Shown one piece after another: positions 16,924 to 26,640 of a stretch of 64,000 bases of DNA. The notes under the pieces were generated by a model, which was not told the origin of the DNA, made no database searches, and worked only from the letters and a program-made list of their open reading frames with translations. This stretch comes from Emticicia sp. BO119. GTDB lineage: Bacteria > Bacteroidota > Bacteroidia > Cytophagales > Spirosomataceae. The stretch is taken from the NCBI RefSeq assembly GCF_013912375.1, contig NZ_JACETV010000007.1, forward strand, positions 1 through 64,000, written 5' to 3'. The position numbers and the translations under genes were made by a program. Position 1 is the first letter of the stretch; every line of letters starts with the position of its first letter.

Positions 16924-18420
16924 AACAACTGTTGCATTTTCGATTCTTTTAATAACTTCTGTTTTGCCTAAAATTTCTAAAGTAAGCATCAGGTCCGGGC
17001 CTTTCCCTACTCCTGTAATAGATAAGCGGAATGCCTGCATCACTTTACCAGGTTTTAATCCTGCTGATTCAAGCGCAGGGAAGATAGTATCATGGATATT
17101 CTGTGCTACAAATTCCTCATCATTTATACCCTGAATGGCTTCTTTAATAGCACCCATGGCCTTGCGGGCATCGTCGTTCCATTTGCTTTTTACAATTTCT
17201 TCGTCATAAGAAGCAGGGGCTTCAAAGATGAACGGTACTTCGGTTACAATCTCTTGCGGGAAAGTAACACGGTCTTTCATCAGACGAACCAGTTTAGGAG
17301 CAAAATGAGCAGGTGTACCTGCCGGAAGCTCAATTATTGACGCTAATTCTTCTTCTGTTTTTGCTTTCAGATAGTGTTGGTTGAACCACTTGGCTTTATC
17401 AACCATAAAACGAGCACCAGCCTTGTGTATTTTATCTAAACTGAAAGACTCAACCAGTTCGCTCATAGAGAAAATTTCCTGCTCTGTACCGGGATTCCAT
17501 CCTAAAAAAGCAAGAAAATTTACTAATGCTTCCGGGAAATACCCATCTTCGCGAAACCCTCTTGCTTGTTCACCCGTAAAAGGGTCAGTCCATTTCAGGG
17601 GAAACACAGGGAAATTGCCCAGTAAACCATCGCGTTTGCTTAATTTGCCATTACCTTCCGGTTTTAATAATAGGGGTAAATGTGCAAATTCCGGGGCTTT
17701 CCAGCCAAATGCTCTGTACAGCAAAATATGTAAAGGTGCTGATGGTAACCATTCTTCGCCACGAATCACGTGTGTAATGCCCATCAGGTGGTCGTCAACA
17801 ATATTAGCCAGGTGATAGGTAGGCATACCGTCTGACTTCAATAATACTTTATCATCAATCGTTGATGAATGTACTACCACCCAGTCACGGATAATGTCTT
17901 TGAAACGGATTTCTTCTTTCAAGGGTACTTTCAGGCGTATTACGTGCGGGTCTCCGTTGGCAATTCTTGCTTCTACTTCTTCTTTTGATAGCGTAAGCGA
18001 GTTTTTCATCTGCATTCTCGTAACTGCATTATAAGACGGATTGTCAATTTTTGCATCTTCCAGACGTTTACGCATATCTTCCAGTTCTTCGGCAGTATCA
18101 AAAGCAAAATATGCTTTACCATCTTGTATGAGTTGGTCAGCATATCTGCGATAGATTTCTTTTCTTTCTGACTGACGGTAAGAAGATTCAGGGCCTCCTA
18201 CGCCTTGTCCTTCATCTATTTTGATTCCAATCCAGTTTAAGGCTTCCAAAATATACTCTTCTGCTCCGGGTACAAAGCGATTCTGGTCAGTATCTTCAAT
18301 GCGAAGTAACATCTTTCCGCCCATTTTCTGAGCAAACAAATAATTATATAAAGCCGTACGAACCCCACCTATATGAAGCGGGCCGGTTGGACTCGGAGCA
18401 AATCTTACACGAACAGACAT
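16915..18420 (-). CDS. gltX: Glutamate--tRNA ligase
   Basis: 501 residues, class I synthetase. HIGH motif region: RFAPSPTGPLHIGGVRTALYN at residues 6-26. KMSKS-type motif: KLSKRDGLLG near residue 260. A C-terminal helical anticodon-binding domain follows. The length fits bacterial GluRS; whether it is discriminating or also charges tRNA-Gln cannot be told. Its stop codon lies inside the last codons of the convergent membrane gene (9-nt overlap). Confidence 0.97.
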   Translation of the reverse strand: MSVRVRFAPSPTGPLHIGGVRTALYNYLFAQKMGGKMLLRIEDTDQNRFVPGAEEYILEALNWIGIKIDEGQGVGGPESSYRQSERKEIYRRYADQLIQDGKAYFAFDTAEELEDMRKRLEDAKIDNPSYNAVTRMQMKNSLTLSKEEVEARIANGDPHVIRLKVPLKEEIRFKDIIRDWVVVHSSTIDDKVLLKSDGMPTYHLANIVDDHLMGITHVIRGEEWLPSAPLHILLYRAFGWKAPEFAHLPLLLKPEGNGKLSKRDGLLGNFPVFPLKWTDPFTGEQARGFREDGYFPEALVNFLAFLGWNPGTEQEIFSMSELVESFSLDKIHKAGARFMVDKAKWFNQHYLKAKTEEELASIIELPAGTPAHFAPKLVRLMKDRVTFPQEIVTEVPFIFEAPASYDEEIVKSKWNDDARKAMGAIKEAIQGINDEEFVAQNIHDTIFPALESAGLKPGKVMQAFRLSITGVGKGPDLMLTLEILGKTEVIKRIENATVVLS

Positions 18421-18561
18421 AATTGTTAAGGACGATTTTCTAAATCGTCAAAATCTAAAATACAAGTCTTTAAGACCCTTGGTGAAAACGGGGCGCAATT
18501 TAAGAAAAAATAGAAGGTGAATTTGCTAATTTTAAAAGATTAGCAAATCCTTTATGTAATT

Positions 18562-19077
18562 TTATATCTTTGGCCTCTTATACAAAGGAACTGTACTACA
18601 AGGTTCGCCAAACATAATACTTTGGGCATAAGGTTTTAAGCGACGGGTGATTTCGACATAGGCAGAGGTTGGTACTGTTACTTTACTGCAACCCTTTACT
18701 ACAACTTTCGCCCCTGTGTATTCTTTAAAATCAATCTGGTCAATAGCATCATCATAGAGTTTGGTTTCTAAGTCATCAAGAGTACCAAACACTACCATAT
18801 TGGCATATGGCTCCAAATGTATGGCTAAAAGCATATAAGCCCATGTCGGAATAATTGTCTCTTCTGTGCAGGTAATGGCAACGTTTTTATCAGTATAATA
18901 AGTCCAGTCATTTGCTTTAAGAAACTCGCGAAAATCTTTTTCACGCAGAATCAAGCCCATATAAAGATTATCTTTTATGTCATATAGGAGTCGGTCACCT
19001 TTATGATAAAAATCTTCTAAGTCAAGCGTAACCAAGCCACTTTTGCTTACCCGGTTTATGATTAGTTCTTCTTCCAT
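18562..19077 (-). CDS. DUF2480 family protein
   Basis: 171 residues, no signal peptide or membrane segment. The N-terminus EELIINRVSKSGLVTLDLED and the double occurrence of a P-T-x-A-Y motif (PTWAYMLL, PTSAYVEI) with A-x-(N/S)-(M/I)-(V/M)-FG match DUF2480, a family of cytoplasmic Bacteroidota proteins of unknown function. It is the third gene of a minus-strand run mazG - membrane protein - DUF2480. A weak hairpin (ATTTGCTAAT/ATTAGCAAAT, 18521-18548) follows its end. Confidence 0.85.
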   Translation of the reverse strand: MEEELIINRVSKSGLVTLDLEDFYHKGDRLLYDIKDNLYMGLILREKDFREFLKANDWTYYTDKNVAITCTEETIIPTWAYMLLAIHLEPYANMVVFGTLDDLETKLYDDAIDQIDFKEYTGAKVVVKGCSKVTVPTSAYVEITRRLKPYAQSIMFGEPCSTVPLYKRPKI

Positions 19078-19158
19078 TTATTTTAAATAAAAAAGTACCA
19101 TTATCAGCCAGATTGCTTCTAATGGCACAAGAGTTTGCTTGATAGCATAACACTTTCT

Positions 19159-20088
19159 TTACTCAGAAAGTTTGTTTTCTGTATCGCCTGTGGCCTCATT
19201 TGGTTCAGATACTGTAATAACAGGTGACTGAGCAATAGGAACGGGTTTTAAAGTAAGGTATTCAAATGTGCCGCTGAACATCCAGATTTTCATAAAGACC
19301 CTTCCGAAAACAAAAGCCTGCTGCACAATAAACATAATAAAAATCCTGAATGCTGTATTCATGCCGATTGCTGATTCGAGAAACAGATATACCAGAACTA
19401 ATATTACAGCTACTACCAGAATAGCCCAATATATACGCATGGTTTTAAAATTATGAAAAATATAGTTGGTGGCTTTCCAGAATCCAAGCCAGACATTCAG
19501 AGAGAGGTTTTTAAACAAAATTACCTTGGCATAATTGCCGATATTGAGCACTACTGTGAATAAAAAGCCTGAAAGCAACAAAGATGGTGTAAGCCAGGCC
19601 ATTTGAACCGGCTCGGTGCTGTTTTCGGAAGCTATCAGTGAAACACCTAAAAAGATAAAAGATACAATACAGACAGCTAAGAGTGCAATAAGTTCAATCA
19701 GAAAAACCAATAGGAATTTACCGAAATATCTTGTTGAATTTTTAAGAAACTCATTAATTCTGAATGTGCCTCTTGAAGCAAACTGGGAAAGAATACCACC
19801 GGCAAAAAAGATATTAAGCATTAAATAAATAAGAGATAAAACAAAACCTAAAAGCCAGAAACGGGGCAGGGTTTTTCCGTGTTTGCTTAAGAAATCTATG
19901 ATAACGGTCAGGTCAAAGCCATTAACCAGTTTATTAAATTCTAAAGAACCTTCAGCTTCTGACTGTAATACATTGTAAAGAGGAGCAGCTAAAAGTAAAC
20001 CAAGAGATATATTAACAATAAAAACTGTCAGAACCATTTTCCAGTTTCGGGCAGTTCGGTTAAAAGCTTGGGAGAGTATCGTAAACAT
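19159..20088 (-). CDS. Six-TM integral membrane protein (unknown)
   Basis: 309 residues with about six hydrophobic segments (near 18-38, 77-99, 123-150, 165-190, 220-240, 250-270) and a short charged C-terminal tail. The layout resembles uncharacterised 'glycerophosphoryl diester phosphodiesterase membrane domain'-like proteins, but no diagnostic motif was seen. It begins 1 nt after the mazG-like stop codon, so it is in the same operon, with DUF2480 downstream. Confidence 0.75.
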   Translation of the reverse strand: MFTILSQAFNRTARNWKMVLTVFIVNISLGLLLAAPLYNVLQSEAEGSLEFNKLVNGFDLTVIIDFLSKHGKTLPRFWLLGFVLSLIYLMLNIFFAGGILSQFASRGTFRINEFLKNSTRYFGKFLLVFLIELIALLAVCIVSFIFLGVSLIASENSTEPVQMAWLTPSLLLSGFLFTVVLNIGNYAKVILFKNLSLNVWLGFWKATNYIFHNFKTMRIYWAILVVAVILVLVYLFLESAIGMNTAFRIFIMFIVQQAFVFGRVFMKIWMFSGTFEYLTLKPVPIAQSPVITVSEPNEATGDTENKLSE

Positions 20089-20089
20089 A

Positions 20090-20422
20090 TTACATATTGG
20101 TTAGTTTTTCGTTGTTTTGATGACGCAATTTATCTCTTTTAGTTTTCTTTTCAAGGTTTTTGCGAAGTGCCTCTGTCAAATCTATATTAGTCTGATTAGC
20201 CAGACATATCAGTACGAATAATACATCAGCCATTTCATCACCTAAATCCTTATCTTTATCTGATTCTTTTTCTGATTGTTCGCCGTATCTGCGAGCCATA
20301 ATGCGAGCCACTTCACCTACCTCTTCCATCAGCATAGCCATATTGGTAAGTTCATTAAAGTATCTCACGCCAATGGTTTTAATCCAGTTATCTACTTCTG
20401 ATTGTGCTTCTGCAATAGTCAT
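20090..20422 (-). CDS. MazG-like nucleotide pyrophosphohydrolase
   Basis: 110 residues. The start is set at the ATG at 20422 (MTIAEAQSEVDNW) rather than at the upstream in-frame ATG, because a -7 promoter element (20444-20451) lies just upstream and the longer N-terminus does not resemble the family. The all-alpha NTP pyrophosphatase signature is present: MLMEEVGEVARIMARRYGE and then LGDEMADVLFVLICLAN, giving the EExxE and ExxD metal ligands. These enzymes hydrolyse (often aberrant) NTPs or dNTPs to the monophosphate. First gene of a three-gene operon. Confidence 0.9.
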   Translation of the reverse strand: MTIAEAQSEVDNWIKTIGVRYFNELTNMAMLMEEVGEVARIMARRYGEQSEKESDKDKDLGDEMADVLFVLICLANQTNIDLTEALRKNLEKKTKRDKLRHQNNEKLTNM

Positions 20423-20443
20423 CTCTGAAATAAATTTGAGGTG

Positions 20444-20451
20444 CAAAACTA
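20444..20451 (-). promoter_or_regulatory. -7 element for the mazG operon
   Basis: Minus-strand TAGTTTTG fits TAnnTTTG, 21 nt upstream of the ATG at 20422. It decides between the two possible starts. Confidence 0.5.
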
Positions 20452-20628
20452 AGCAAAAAAAAAACTTCCCGAAATACATTCTACGCCACAACGTTAATTT
20501 ATAGGTAAATCAGGTAATAATACCTTGTGTGTAGTCATAAATAACTTATAGTCAGCGCCTTATAAAGGTATTTTTGAGGCCGGTATAAGACAAATTAATT
20601 TTCTTTTAATAGCTGAATTTAAATTGAA

Positions 20629-20636
20629 TACATTTG
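20629..20636 (+). promoter_or_regulatory. -7 element for the M28 lipoprotein
   Basis: TACATTTG, about 60 nt upstream of the start codon. The remaining 20452-20628 spacer shows nothing else. Confidence 0.45.
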
Positions 20637-20697
20637 TGGGTAATTGATGTTTGCATCTTTTTTCGATTCATACACAAGATTTTTATTTTAACATTTA

Positions 20698-21750
20698 ATG
20701 AATACAATGAACGTGTTTAAAAAACAGACAATTCAAGATAGACAATTCTTTTATAAGAGTATAGTAATTTTATTATTATCGTTTATAACCGTTGTTTCTT
20801 GTAAACAGAAACCAAGCTCTACTGAAAACGAAACAGAGCAAATAAAATTAGCAAGTGCACCTGCTTTTAATGCTGATTCGGCTTATACTTTTATTGAGAA
20901 ACAGGTGAAATTTGGCCCTCGTGTGCCTAATACTTCTGCCCATGTGAAAGGCGGTGACTGGATGGTGCAGAAACTAAAAGAATATGGTTTTGAAGTAACA
21001 GAACAGCATTTCAAGCCTACGACTTTTGACGGAAAAGTATTGAATGCGCGTAACATTATAGGAAGTTATAACCCAACAGCAAACAAACGCATTTTATTAG
21101 CAGCACATTGGGATTCACGCCCATTTGCTGATAAAGATTCGTTGAAAAAGGAACAGGCAATTGATGCTGCCAACGACGGTGCAAGTGGAGTAGGCATATT
21201 GTTAGAGGTAGCCCGTACGATTCGTATTAATCAGCAAAAACTAAATATTGGTGTAGATATTATCTTCTTCGATGCAGAAGACTGGGGAGAAAAAGACGAT
21301 ATGCAGCCATCGCAGGAAAAAGTTTACTGGTGTTTGGGTTCTCAATACTGGGCGAGCAATCTGCATAAACCTAATTATTCAGCCTATTTTGGTATTTTGT
21401 TAGATATGGTAGGAGCGCAAGGGGCTACTTTTCCGAAAGAGGCGCAGTCTGTTCAGTTTGCCGGAAATATTACTAATCAGATATGGGATATTGCCGAGCG
21501 TTTGGGCTACAGCCAGTATTTTATTAAGCAGGAAGGTGGGGGCATTACCGACGACCATGTATTCGTGAATACGGTAGCCAGAATTCCGATGGTAGATATT
21601 CTGCATCAGGAGGTAAATAGCAACCGTACTTTTGGCGCTTACCATCATACTCATGGCGATAATATGAGCATTATTGATAAGAATACTCTCAAAGCCGTTG
21701 GGCAGACTGTAGTTCAGGTATTGTATCAGGAAGATAGCGAAGCATTATAA
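20698..21750 (+). CDS. M28-family metallopeptidase lipoprotein, glutaminyl-cyclase-like
   Basis: 350 residues. An N-terminal hydrophobic stretch ends in the lipobox FITVVSCKQ, so it is probably a lipoprotein at the periplasmic or outer face. The alpha/beta zinc-peptidase core has ligands AHWDSRP (His, Asp), ANDGASGVG (Asp), DAEDWGE (Glu), LDMVGA (Asp) and YHHTHGD (His). The DAEDWG and WCLGSQYWA segments are those of the M28 subgroup that includes secreted glutaminyl-peptide cyclotransferases. I therefore infer either an aminopeptidase or a pyroglutamate-forming cyclase. The second is attractive because many Bacteroidota exported proteins start with Gln after signal cleavage. Confidence 0.88.
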   Translation: MNTMNVFKKQTIQDRQFFYKSIVILLLSFITVVSCKQKPSSTENETEQIKLASAPAFNADSAYTFIEKQVKFGPRVPNTSAHVKGGDWMVQKLKEYGFEVTEQHFKPTTFDGKVLNARNIIGSYNPTANKRILLAAHWDSRPFADKDSLKKEQAIDAANDGASGVGILLEVARTIRINQQKLNIGVDIIFFDAEDWGEKDDMQPSQEKVYWCLGSQYWASNLHKPNYSAYFGILLDMVGAQGATFPKEAQSVQFAGNITNQIWDIAERLGYSQYFIKQEGGGITDDHVFVNTVARIPMVDILHQEVNSNRTFGAYHHTHGDNMSIIDKNTLKAVGQTVVQVLYQEDSEAL

Positions 21751-21758
21751 AATAAAAC

Positions 21759-21783
21759 AGGGAGTTTAATGGCTCCCTATTTT
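21759..21783 (+). terminator. Weak hairpin terminator after the M28 gene
   Basis: AGGGAG/CTCCCT (21759-21764 with 21773-21778), 8-nt loop, then ATTTT. It lies between convergent M28 and ctpA. Confidence 0.5.
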
Positions 21784-21795
21784 GAAAATATATTC

Positions 21796-23463
21796 TTACA
21801 ATCTTTTATCTTTCTCCAATTTTTCTGCTTTTACAAAGCTCTTTAGTGCTGTTTCAATCATCGGGTCGTCCTGGTAAACAATCTGATAAAATTCGTTATT
21901 CAGACCATTTTTTACACTACGTTGCCAGATATGGCGGGCTATGGCCGCTTTCAGCTGAGATTTGATAAAATCTTTTGAGTCAGCAAATTCTTGTGGTGAA
22001 TATTTTACACCTGTGTTTGTTAATACTCTGTTCATATCATTGAGCATCGCATCACTCACAGAAAAGCTTTTCAGATAACTATCAAACGATTGTTTCGATA
22101 AGGTTTTACGATTATCGTTGGCATAACTCATGGCATATTCACGAATGATGTTACGGCCATACAATTCCATCAGATATTTGGTAATATGGCTTGTATCACG
22201 CGGCACGAAAATATCAGGCGTAACACCACCACCACCATAAACCGTTCTGCCACCCACAGTTTTGAAGCGCATTTTAGGGTTATTTTTAATGCTATCAGCT
22301 ATGAAATACTCACCTGATTTCCCTCTGTCTTCTAATTCATGCTCATAATTATCCAGATGCCCCTTTACATAGGGTTTCTGAATGCTTCTACCACTCGGGA
22401 TATAATAACGTGAGATAGTCAGGCGTAATTCTGAACCATCAGAAAGCTGAATCGGTTGTTGCACTAAACCTTTGCCAAAAGTTCTGCGACCAACTATCAA
22501 GGCTCGGTCATAATCCTGTAATGACCCAGAAACAATCTCTGAGGCTGATGCACTGCCTTCGTCTACCAGAACTACAATAGCTCCTTTTTCAAACATCCCG
22601 TCAATATGTGCATTGGTTTTGCGGTTGTTACGAGTATCTTTTCCGTCGGTATATACAATTACACCTTTACCTGCTACCAGTTCGTCTACTATGTCAGTGG
22701 CTCTGTCCATATAGCCACCCGGATTACCCCTTAAATCTAATAGCAATTGTTTCATGCCTTGTTTCTGCAAGTCAACCATATGCTCTTTAAATTCATCGTA
22801 AGTAGTCTCGGTGAAGCGGTTTATTTTCAGATAGCCGGTCTTTTTATCTTCCATTAGATAAGCCGCATCAATAGAATATTGAGGTATTTTATCACGGGTA
22901 ACCGAGAATTTCAATAAATCCTTAAAGCCTTTGCGTTTGATTTCCAGTTTTGCTACTGAGCCGCGTTTACCTCTCAGGTTGGCAAAAATATTTGTGCTGC
23001 TTGCTTCTTTCCCCGTCAGGCTATTGTCATTAGCTTTGATGATAGCATCACCGCTTTGGATACCTACGGCCTCTGATGGCCCTCCGGCCAATGGCGTTAC
23101 TACATATACTGTATCGTTGAATACATTAAACTCAATACCAATGCCATCGAAACCACTTTCCAGTTGAGAGCGGGCCAGTTCGGCATCTTGTGGGGGGAAA
23201 TAATAGGTATGCGGGTCTAATTTTTCAAGCATTTTGGTGATTGAATAATCGACCAGACTATCAGTATTCACGCTATCGACATAACTTCTGTTGATATAAG
23301 TCAGAATTTCCCGAAACTTACTTGAACTACGAGACACATCACCCGCCGGACGACGACCTCCAAAAAATGTTGCACCTATCAGAATACCCAGCGCGAGGGT
23401 CGTACCCACAATGATAGGTGTTCGTACAGTAGCTTTACTATTCTGTATTTTGTTTTCTTCCAC
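21796..23463 (-). CDS. C-terminal processing peptidase, S41 family
   Basis: 555 residues. An N-terminal membrane anchor (IIVGTTLALGILIGATFF, about 19-36) is followed by a PDZ domain (about 90-180, GIGIEFNVFNDTVYVVTPLAG) and the S41 protease domain with LLLDLRGNPGGYMDRA. The catalytic Ser lies in GSASASEIVSGSLQDYDRA near residue 305 and the Lys in GRRTFGKGLVQQP near 330. Tail-specific proteases of this type act in the periplasm on envelope proteins. The extended C-terminus of about 150 residues is usual in Bacteroidota. It is followed by a convergent gene. Confidence 0.93.
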   Translation of the reverse strand: MEENKIQNSKATVRTPIIVGTTLALGILIGATFFGGRRPAGDVSRSSSKFREILTYINRSYVDSVNTDSLVDYSITKMLEKLDPHTYYFPPQDAELARSQLESGFDGIGIEFNVFNDTVYVVTPLAGGPSEAVGIQSGDAIIKANDNSLTGKEASSTNIFANLRGKRGSVAKLEIKRKGFKDLLKFSVTRDKIPQYSIDAAYLMEDKKTGYLKINRFTETTYDEFKEHMVDLQKQGMKQLLLDLRGNPGGYMDRATDIVDELVAGKGVIVYTDGKDTRNNRKTNAHIDGMFEKGAIVVLVDEGSASASEIVSGSLQDYDRALIVGRRTFGKGLVQQPIQLSDGSELRLTISRYYIPSGRSIQKPYVKGHLDNYEHELEDRGKSGEYFIADSIKNNPKMRFKTVGGRTVYGGGGVTPDIFVPRDTSHITKYLMELYGRNIIREYAMSYANDNRKTLSKQSFDSYLKSFSVSDAMLNDMNRVLTNTGVKYSPQEFADSKDFIKSQLKAAIARHIWQRSVKNGLNNEFYQIVYQDDPMIETALKSFVKAEKLEKDKRL

Positions 23464-23633
23464 TTTAAAACCCTTTATTTTATAATTAATGCCTGTTTGT
23501 AAGATAAATATACTTATTCTGGCAATAAATTGTTTTAAATCTTACATTAAAATGCGAATTTCCGGTTTAAACGGATTCACACTAATAACAGAAAATATGC
23601 TGAATAAATTTTATAGTACTGTTTTTTTAACAA

Positions 23634-24434
23634 TTATTTAGATAATTCCTTGGCTCTTCTCTCGGCAGCCAGAATACCATTGATTAATCCCTCCGGCAAT
23701 TGGCTTTCTTCAAAGGTGCGCAAAGCCGCTTCGGTTGTACCACCTTTCGATGCTACGGCTTTAATCAAATCATCCAGACTTTTTTCAGCATTATTAATCA
23801 GGTGATACGAGCCTAACATGGTTTGTTTTACCAACAGACTTGCCATGCCTTCATCAAAGCCCATCTGCTTACCTGCTTCTATCATATGCTTTACCAGATA
23901 GTAGAAATAGGCTGGGCCACTACCACTTAATGCCGTAACGGCATCAATCATGCTTTCGTCTTCTAAATATACCGAGCGTCCGGTGGCATTAATCAGGTTT
24001 TCTACTTTGCGTAGTTTATGCGCGTCTACTTCAGGGGAAGCCGTAAAACCGGTAATACCCATGCCCAACATAGCAGGTGTATTCGGCATAGCTCTCACGA
24101 CTAATTTATGATTAAGCATATCCTGAATTTTGCTCATGGGAATACCCGCCATGATAGATAAAATCACCTGTTGCGGTTGGATAACTGCCGTCAGTTCATC
24201 TTTCAAAGAAGCAAAGTCCTGCGGTTTTACCGAGAGGATAATCAGTTCGTAGTCGGCTATCTGAGCGTTAATTGTGCTTACCACCACACCTTCTTTGGCA
24301 CTTTTGAGTGTTTCGCTGCGCTCCTGGCTTTTTTCTATTAATAACAGGTCTTCTTTTCGTACTAAATCATACTGCAAAAATGAACGGGCAAAGGCCATTC
24401 CCATGTTTCCGCAGCCTATAATGGCAATTTTCAT
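23634..24434 (-). CDS. proC: Pyrroline-5-carboxylate reductase
   Basis: 266 residues: the last step of proline biosynthesis, NAD(P)H-dependent reduction of pyrroline-5-carboxylate. The Rossmann dinucleotide site is IIGCGNMGMAFARS at residues 4-17. The conserved catalytic-domain signature is ALSGSGPAYFYYLVK followed by KQTMLGS and then V-A-S-K-G-G-T-T-E-A-A-L. Length and motifs are typical. It may share a transcript with upstream ribD (87-nt gap), although a minus-strand TAATTTTG at 24517-24524 could be its own promoter. Confidence 0.96.
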   Translation of the reverse strand: MKIAIIGCGNMGMAFARSFLQYDLVRKEDLLLIEKSQERSETLKSAKEGVVVSTINAQIADYELIILSVKPQDFASLKDELTAVIQPQQVILSIMAGIPMSKIQDMLNHKLVVRAMPNTPAMLGMGITGFTASPEVDAHKLRKVENLINATGRSVYLEDESMIDAVTALSGSGPAYFYYLVKHMIEAGKQMGFDEGMASLLVKQTMLGSYHLINNAEKSLDDLIKAVASKGGTTEAALRTFEESQLPEGLINGILAAERRAKELSK

Positions 24435-24521
24435 GAATCAACAATCTCCTTACCCTTTATCGGAGCATTTTTTGGTGAAAGATAGATTACCTCTATAGGG
24501 TAGAAAGGTAATTTTACAAAA

Positions 24522-25553
24522 TTAGCGATGTTTATAAATAATCAACTCATCGCCCATTAAGTTTTGTTTTTCTATTATCTCAACATTTTTAGACATGGTT
24601 GGTGCTGCAATGCCTTTATAGAGTTGATTCGGACTACGAAAAATCCTGATTTCATCAAACAAATTGGCTTTGATGAAACTCTGTAAAAGTGTTGTACCGC
24701 CTTCTACATAGACAGATTGTATTTTTCGCTGGTGTAACTCCTGTAATACATTCTCAATAAATGATTCACCAAATACTGTTTTGATATAAGTGTTTTTCTC
24801 GTCTGTTTTATCAGCTAATTCGTTGAGTATCCAGGTATCCTGTGTATTGTCAAACAAATGCAAGGATTGTGAGAGTTGCATTTGTCTGTCAACTACTATG
24901 CGTATCGGGTTTTTAGCGCCCTGCCATTCTCTGGCATTCAGTTTAGGGTTATCGTATCTGGCTGTATTTGTGCCTACCATAATGGCATCTTCTTCACTGC
25001 GCCATTTGTGCGCCAGTTTATGAGAGAGGGCATTGCTGATTTTCACAGGCTCATAGTTTTCTCCGGCTATAAAGCCATCGGCTGTTTCTGCCCATTTCAG
25101 AATGATATAGGGGTGTTTCTTTTCTATATAGGTAAAGAAACGGGTGTTTAAGATTCTGCCTTTTTCTGCTAATAAGCCTTGTTCTACTTCAATGCCTGCC
25201 GCACGTAGTTTAGCAATACCCTTTCCAGCTACTAAGGGGTTTGGGTCATTATTACAAATGATTACTTTTTTTACCTCATGTCTCACCAACAGATCGGCAC
25301 AGGGAGGGGTTTTACCAAAGTGCGAACAGGGCTCAAGAGTCACATAGACAGTTGATTCTGCTAATTTTGATTGATCTTGTACCGAATTTACGGCATTAAC
25401 TTCCGCATGCCAACTGCCGTATTTCTGATGCCAACCTTCACCAATGATCTGGTCATTATGCACAATCACACAGCCTACCATTGGGTTAGGGCTTACTTGC
25501 CCTCTGCCAATTTCGGCTAATTGTAATGCCCTTAGCATATATTTTTCTTCCAT
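24522..25553 (-). CDS. ribD: Bifunctional riboflavin biosynthesis deaminase/reductase
   Basis: 343 residues. The N-terminal cytidine-deaminase-fold domain has the zinc site HAE (49-51) and PCSHFGKTPPC (75-85). The C-terminal reductase domain (about 150-343, RLTIS-type VKISNALSHKLAHKWRSEEDAIMVG) ends with YVEGGTTLLQSFIKANLFDEI. It converts diaminohydroxyphosphoribosylaminopyrimidine to the reduced ribitylaminopyrimidine in flavin synthesis. It is divergent from prmC with only 47 nt between the chosen starts. Confidence 0.96.
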   Translation of the reverse strand: MEEKYMLRALQLAEIGRGQVSPNPMVGCVIVHNDQIIGEGWHQKYGSWHAEVNAVNSVQDQSKLAESTVYVTLEPCSHFGKTPPCADLLVRHEVKKVIICNNDPNPLVAGKGIAKLRAAGIEVEQGLLAEKGRILNTRFFTYIEKKHPYIILKWAETADGFIAGENYEPVKISNALSHKLAHKWRSEEDAIMVGTNTARYDNPKLNAREWQGAKNPIRIVVDRQMQLSQSLHLFDNTQDTWILNELADKTDEKNTYIKTVFGESFIENVLQELHQRKIQSVYVEGGTTLLQSFIKANLFDEIRIFRSPNQLYKGIAAPTMSKNVEIIEKQNLMGDELIIYKHR

Positions 25554-25569
25554 TCTTGATTTCTTGCGT

Positions 25570-25577
25570 TAATTTTG
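25570..25577 (+). promoter_or_regulatory. -7 element for prmC
   Basis: TAATTTTG followed by CG. It sits 23 nt before the TTG chosen as prmC start and after the ATG-less upstream frame, supporting the shorter protein. Confidence 0.5.
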
Positions 25578-25600
25578 CGACAAATCACAAAGTTTACATT

Positions 25601-26497
25601 TTGAAAGAGATACTTACCAGTAAACAACTCTTCGACGAATTGCTGCACCAAATTACGGTGTACGAAACACAGGAAGCAAAAGAAATTGTATTCTGGTTGT
25701 TAGAACATGAATTAGGTCTGAAAAAAATAGATATTCTAAGCAACCGACCCATCAATTTTTCAAAAAATATTGACTGGGATTTGATTGTGAAACGACTAAA
25801 TAATCATGAACCCATTCAGTACATTTTAGGAGAAACAACTTTTTACGGCAGAAGATTTCTGGTTGATGATTCTGTACTGATTCCAAGGCCGGAAACCGAA
25901 GAACTGGTAGACTCTATTTGCCGATGGGAGAAAGAAACAGAGCGATTCGGATCTAAAAAAAACGTTTTAGATATTGGTACAGGTAGTGGCTGCATTGCTA
26001 TTTCTTTAGCAAAAGAATTAAGTAACTCGCAGGTTTGGGCATATGATGTTTCTGAAAAGGCTTTAGCCATAGCTCAAAAAAATGCGGCGCTTAATCAGGC
26101 TTTTAATGTGGTTTTTGATAAGGTAGATATACTTCACTACTTATCAGGAGAGGCACAAACTGAGCTTCGTTTTGATATAATCGTGAGTAATCCACCCTAC
26201 GTAACAAAGCAGGAGGCGGCACAAATGCGAAGCAATGTGTTAAATTTTGAGCCTCATTTAGCACTCTTTGTTGAAGATAATGACCCTTTGATTTTTTATC
26301 AGGCTATTGCCCGTTTTGCTTTTCAGAACCTAAAGGAAGATGGCCTGATAGTGGTAGAAATCAATGAAAGTTTAGGCAAAGAAACGGCAGAGGTATTCAA
26401 AGCATCAGGTTTTTCAGAAGTAGTTATCATAAAGGATATTCATCAGAAAAATAGATTTGTGAAAGCCGCGTTTAGTAAAAAGATGAAAAAGGAGTAA
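25601..26497 (+). CDS. prmC: Peptide chain release factor N5-glutamine methyltransferase
   Basis: Chosen start is TTG at 25601 (reads M-K-E-I-L-T-S-K-Q-L), giving 298 residues, the usual PrmC length. The frame is open further upstream into ribD, but those residues look like noncoding translation and precede the -7 element. Domains: an N-terminal helical release-factor-binding domain, then a Rossmann methyltransferase with SAM motif LDIGTGSGCIAISLAKEL (near 122) and the catalytic NPPY in VSNPPYVTKQEA (near 196). It methylates the GGQ glutamine of RF1 and RF2. Confidence 0.93.
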   Translation: MKEILTSKQLFDELLHQITVYETQEAKEIVFWLLEHELGLKKIDILSNRPINFSKNIDWDLIVKRLNNHEPIQYILGETTFYGRRFLVDDSVLIPRPETEELVDSICRWEKETERFGSKKNVLDIGTGSGCIAISLAKELSNSQVWAYDVSEKALAIAQKNAALNQAFNVVFDKVDILHYLSGEAQTELRFDIIVSNPPYVTKQEAAQMRSNVLNFEPHLALFVEDNDPLIFYQAIARFAFQNLKEDGLIVVEINESLGKETAEVFKASGFSEVVIIKDIHQKNRFVKAAFSKKMKKE

Positions 26498-26640
26498 GGG
26501 TTTTTAAGGGATTTTCCTATCTTCACATTTTTTACGCCAGAGTGGAACAATTTACTTGGTTTTAGAAAGTAATATTTCTTTAAAATCAAGGTATCTTATT
26601 ATTTATTAATCCAACGATTTTGCTATAATCTTACTAACAA

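Noticed and set aside
18521-18548. Hairpin after DUF2480 as a terminator
   Set aside because: A 10-bp stem is present but no adjacent T-run on the minus strand, so it is mentioned only with the gene.
20423-20491. Longer N-terminus for the MazG-like protein
   Set aside because: It would begin upstream of the -7 element at 20444-20451, and the residues do not fit the family.
25526-25600. Longer N-terminus for PrmC overlapping ribD
   Set aside because: The -7 element at 25570 lies within it; the family N-terminus starts at the TTG at 25601.
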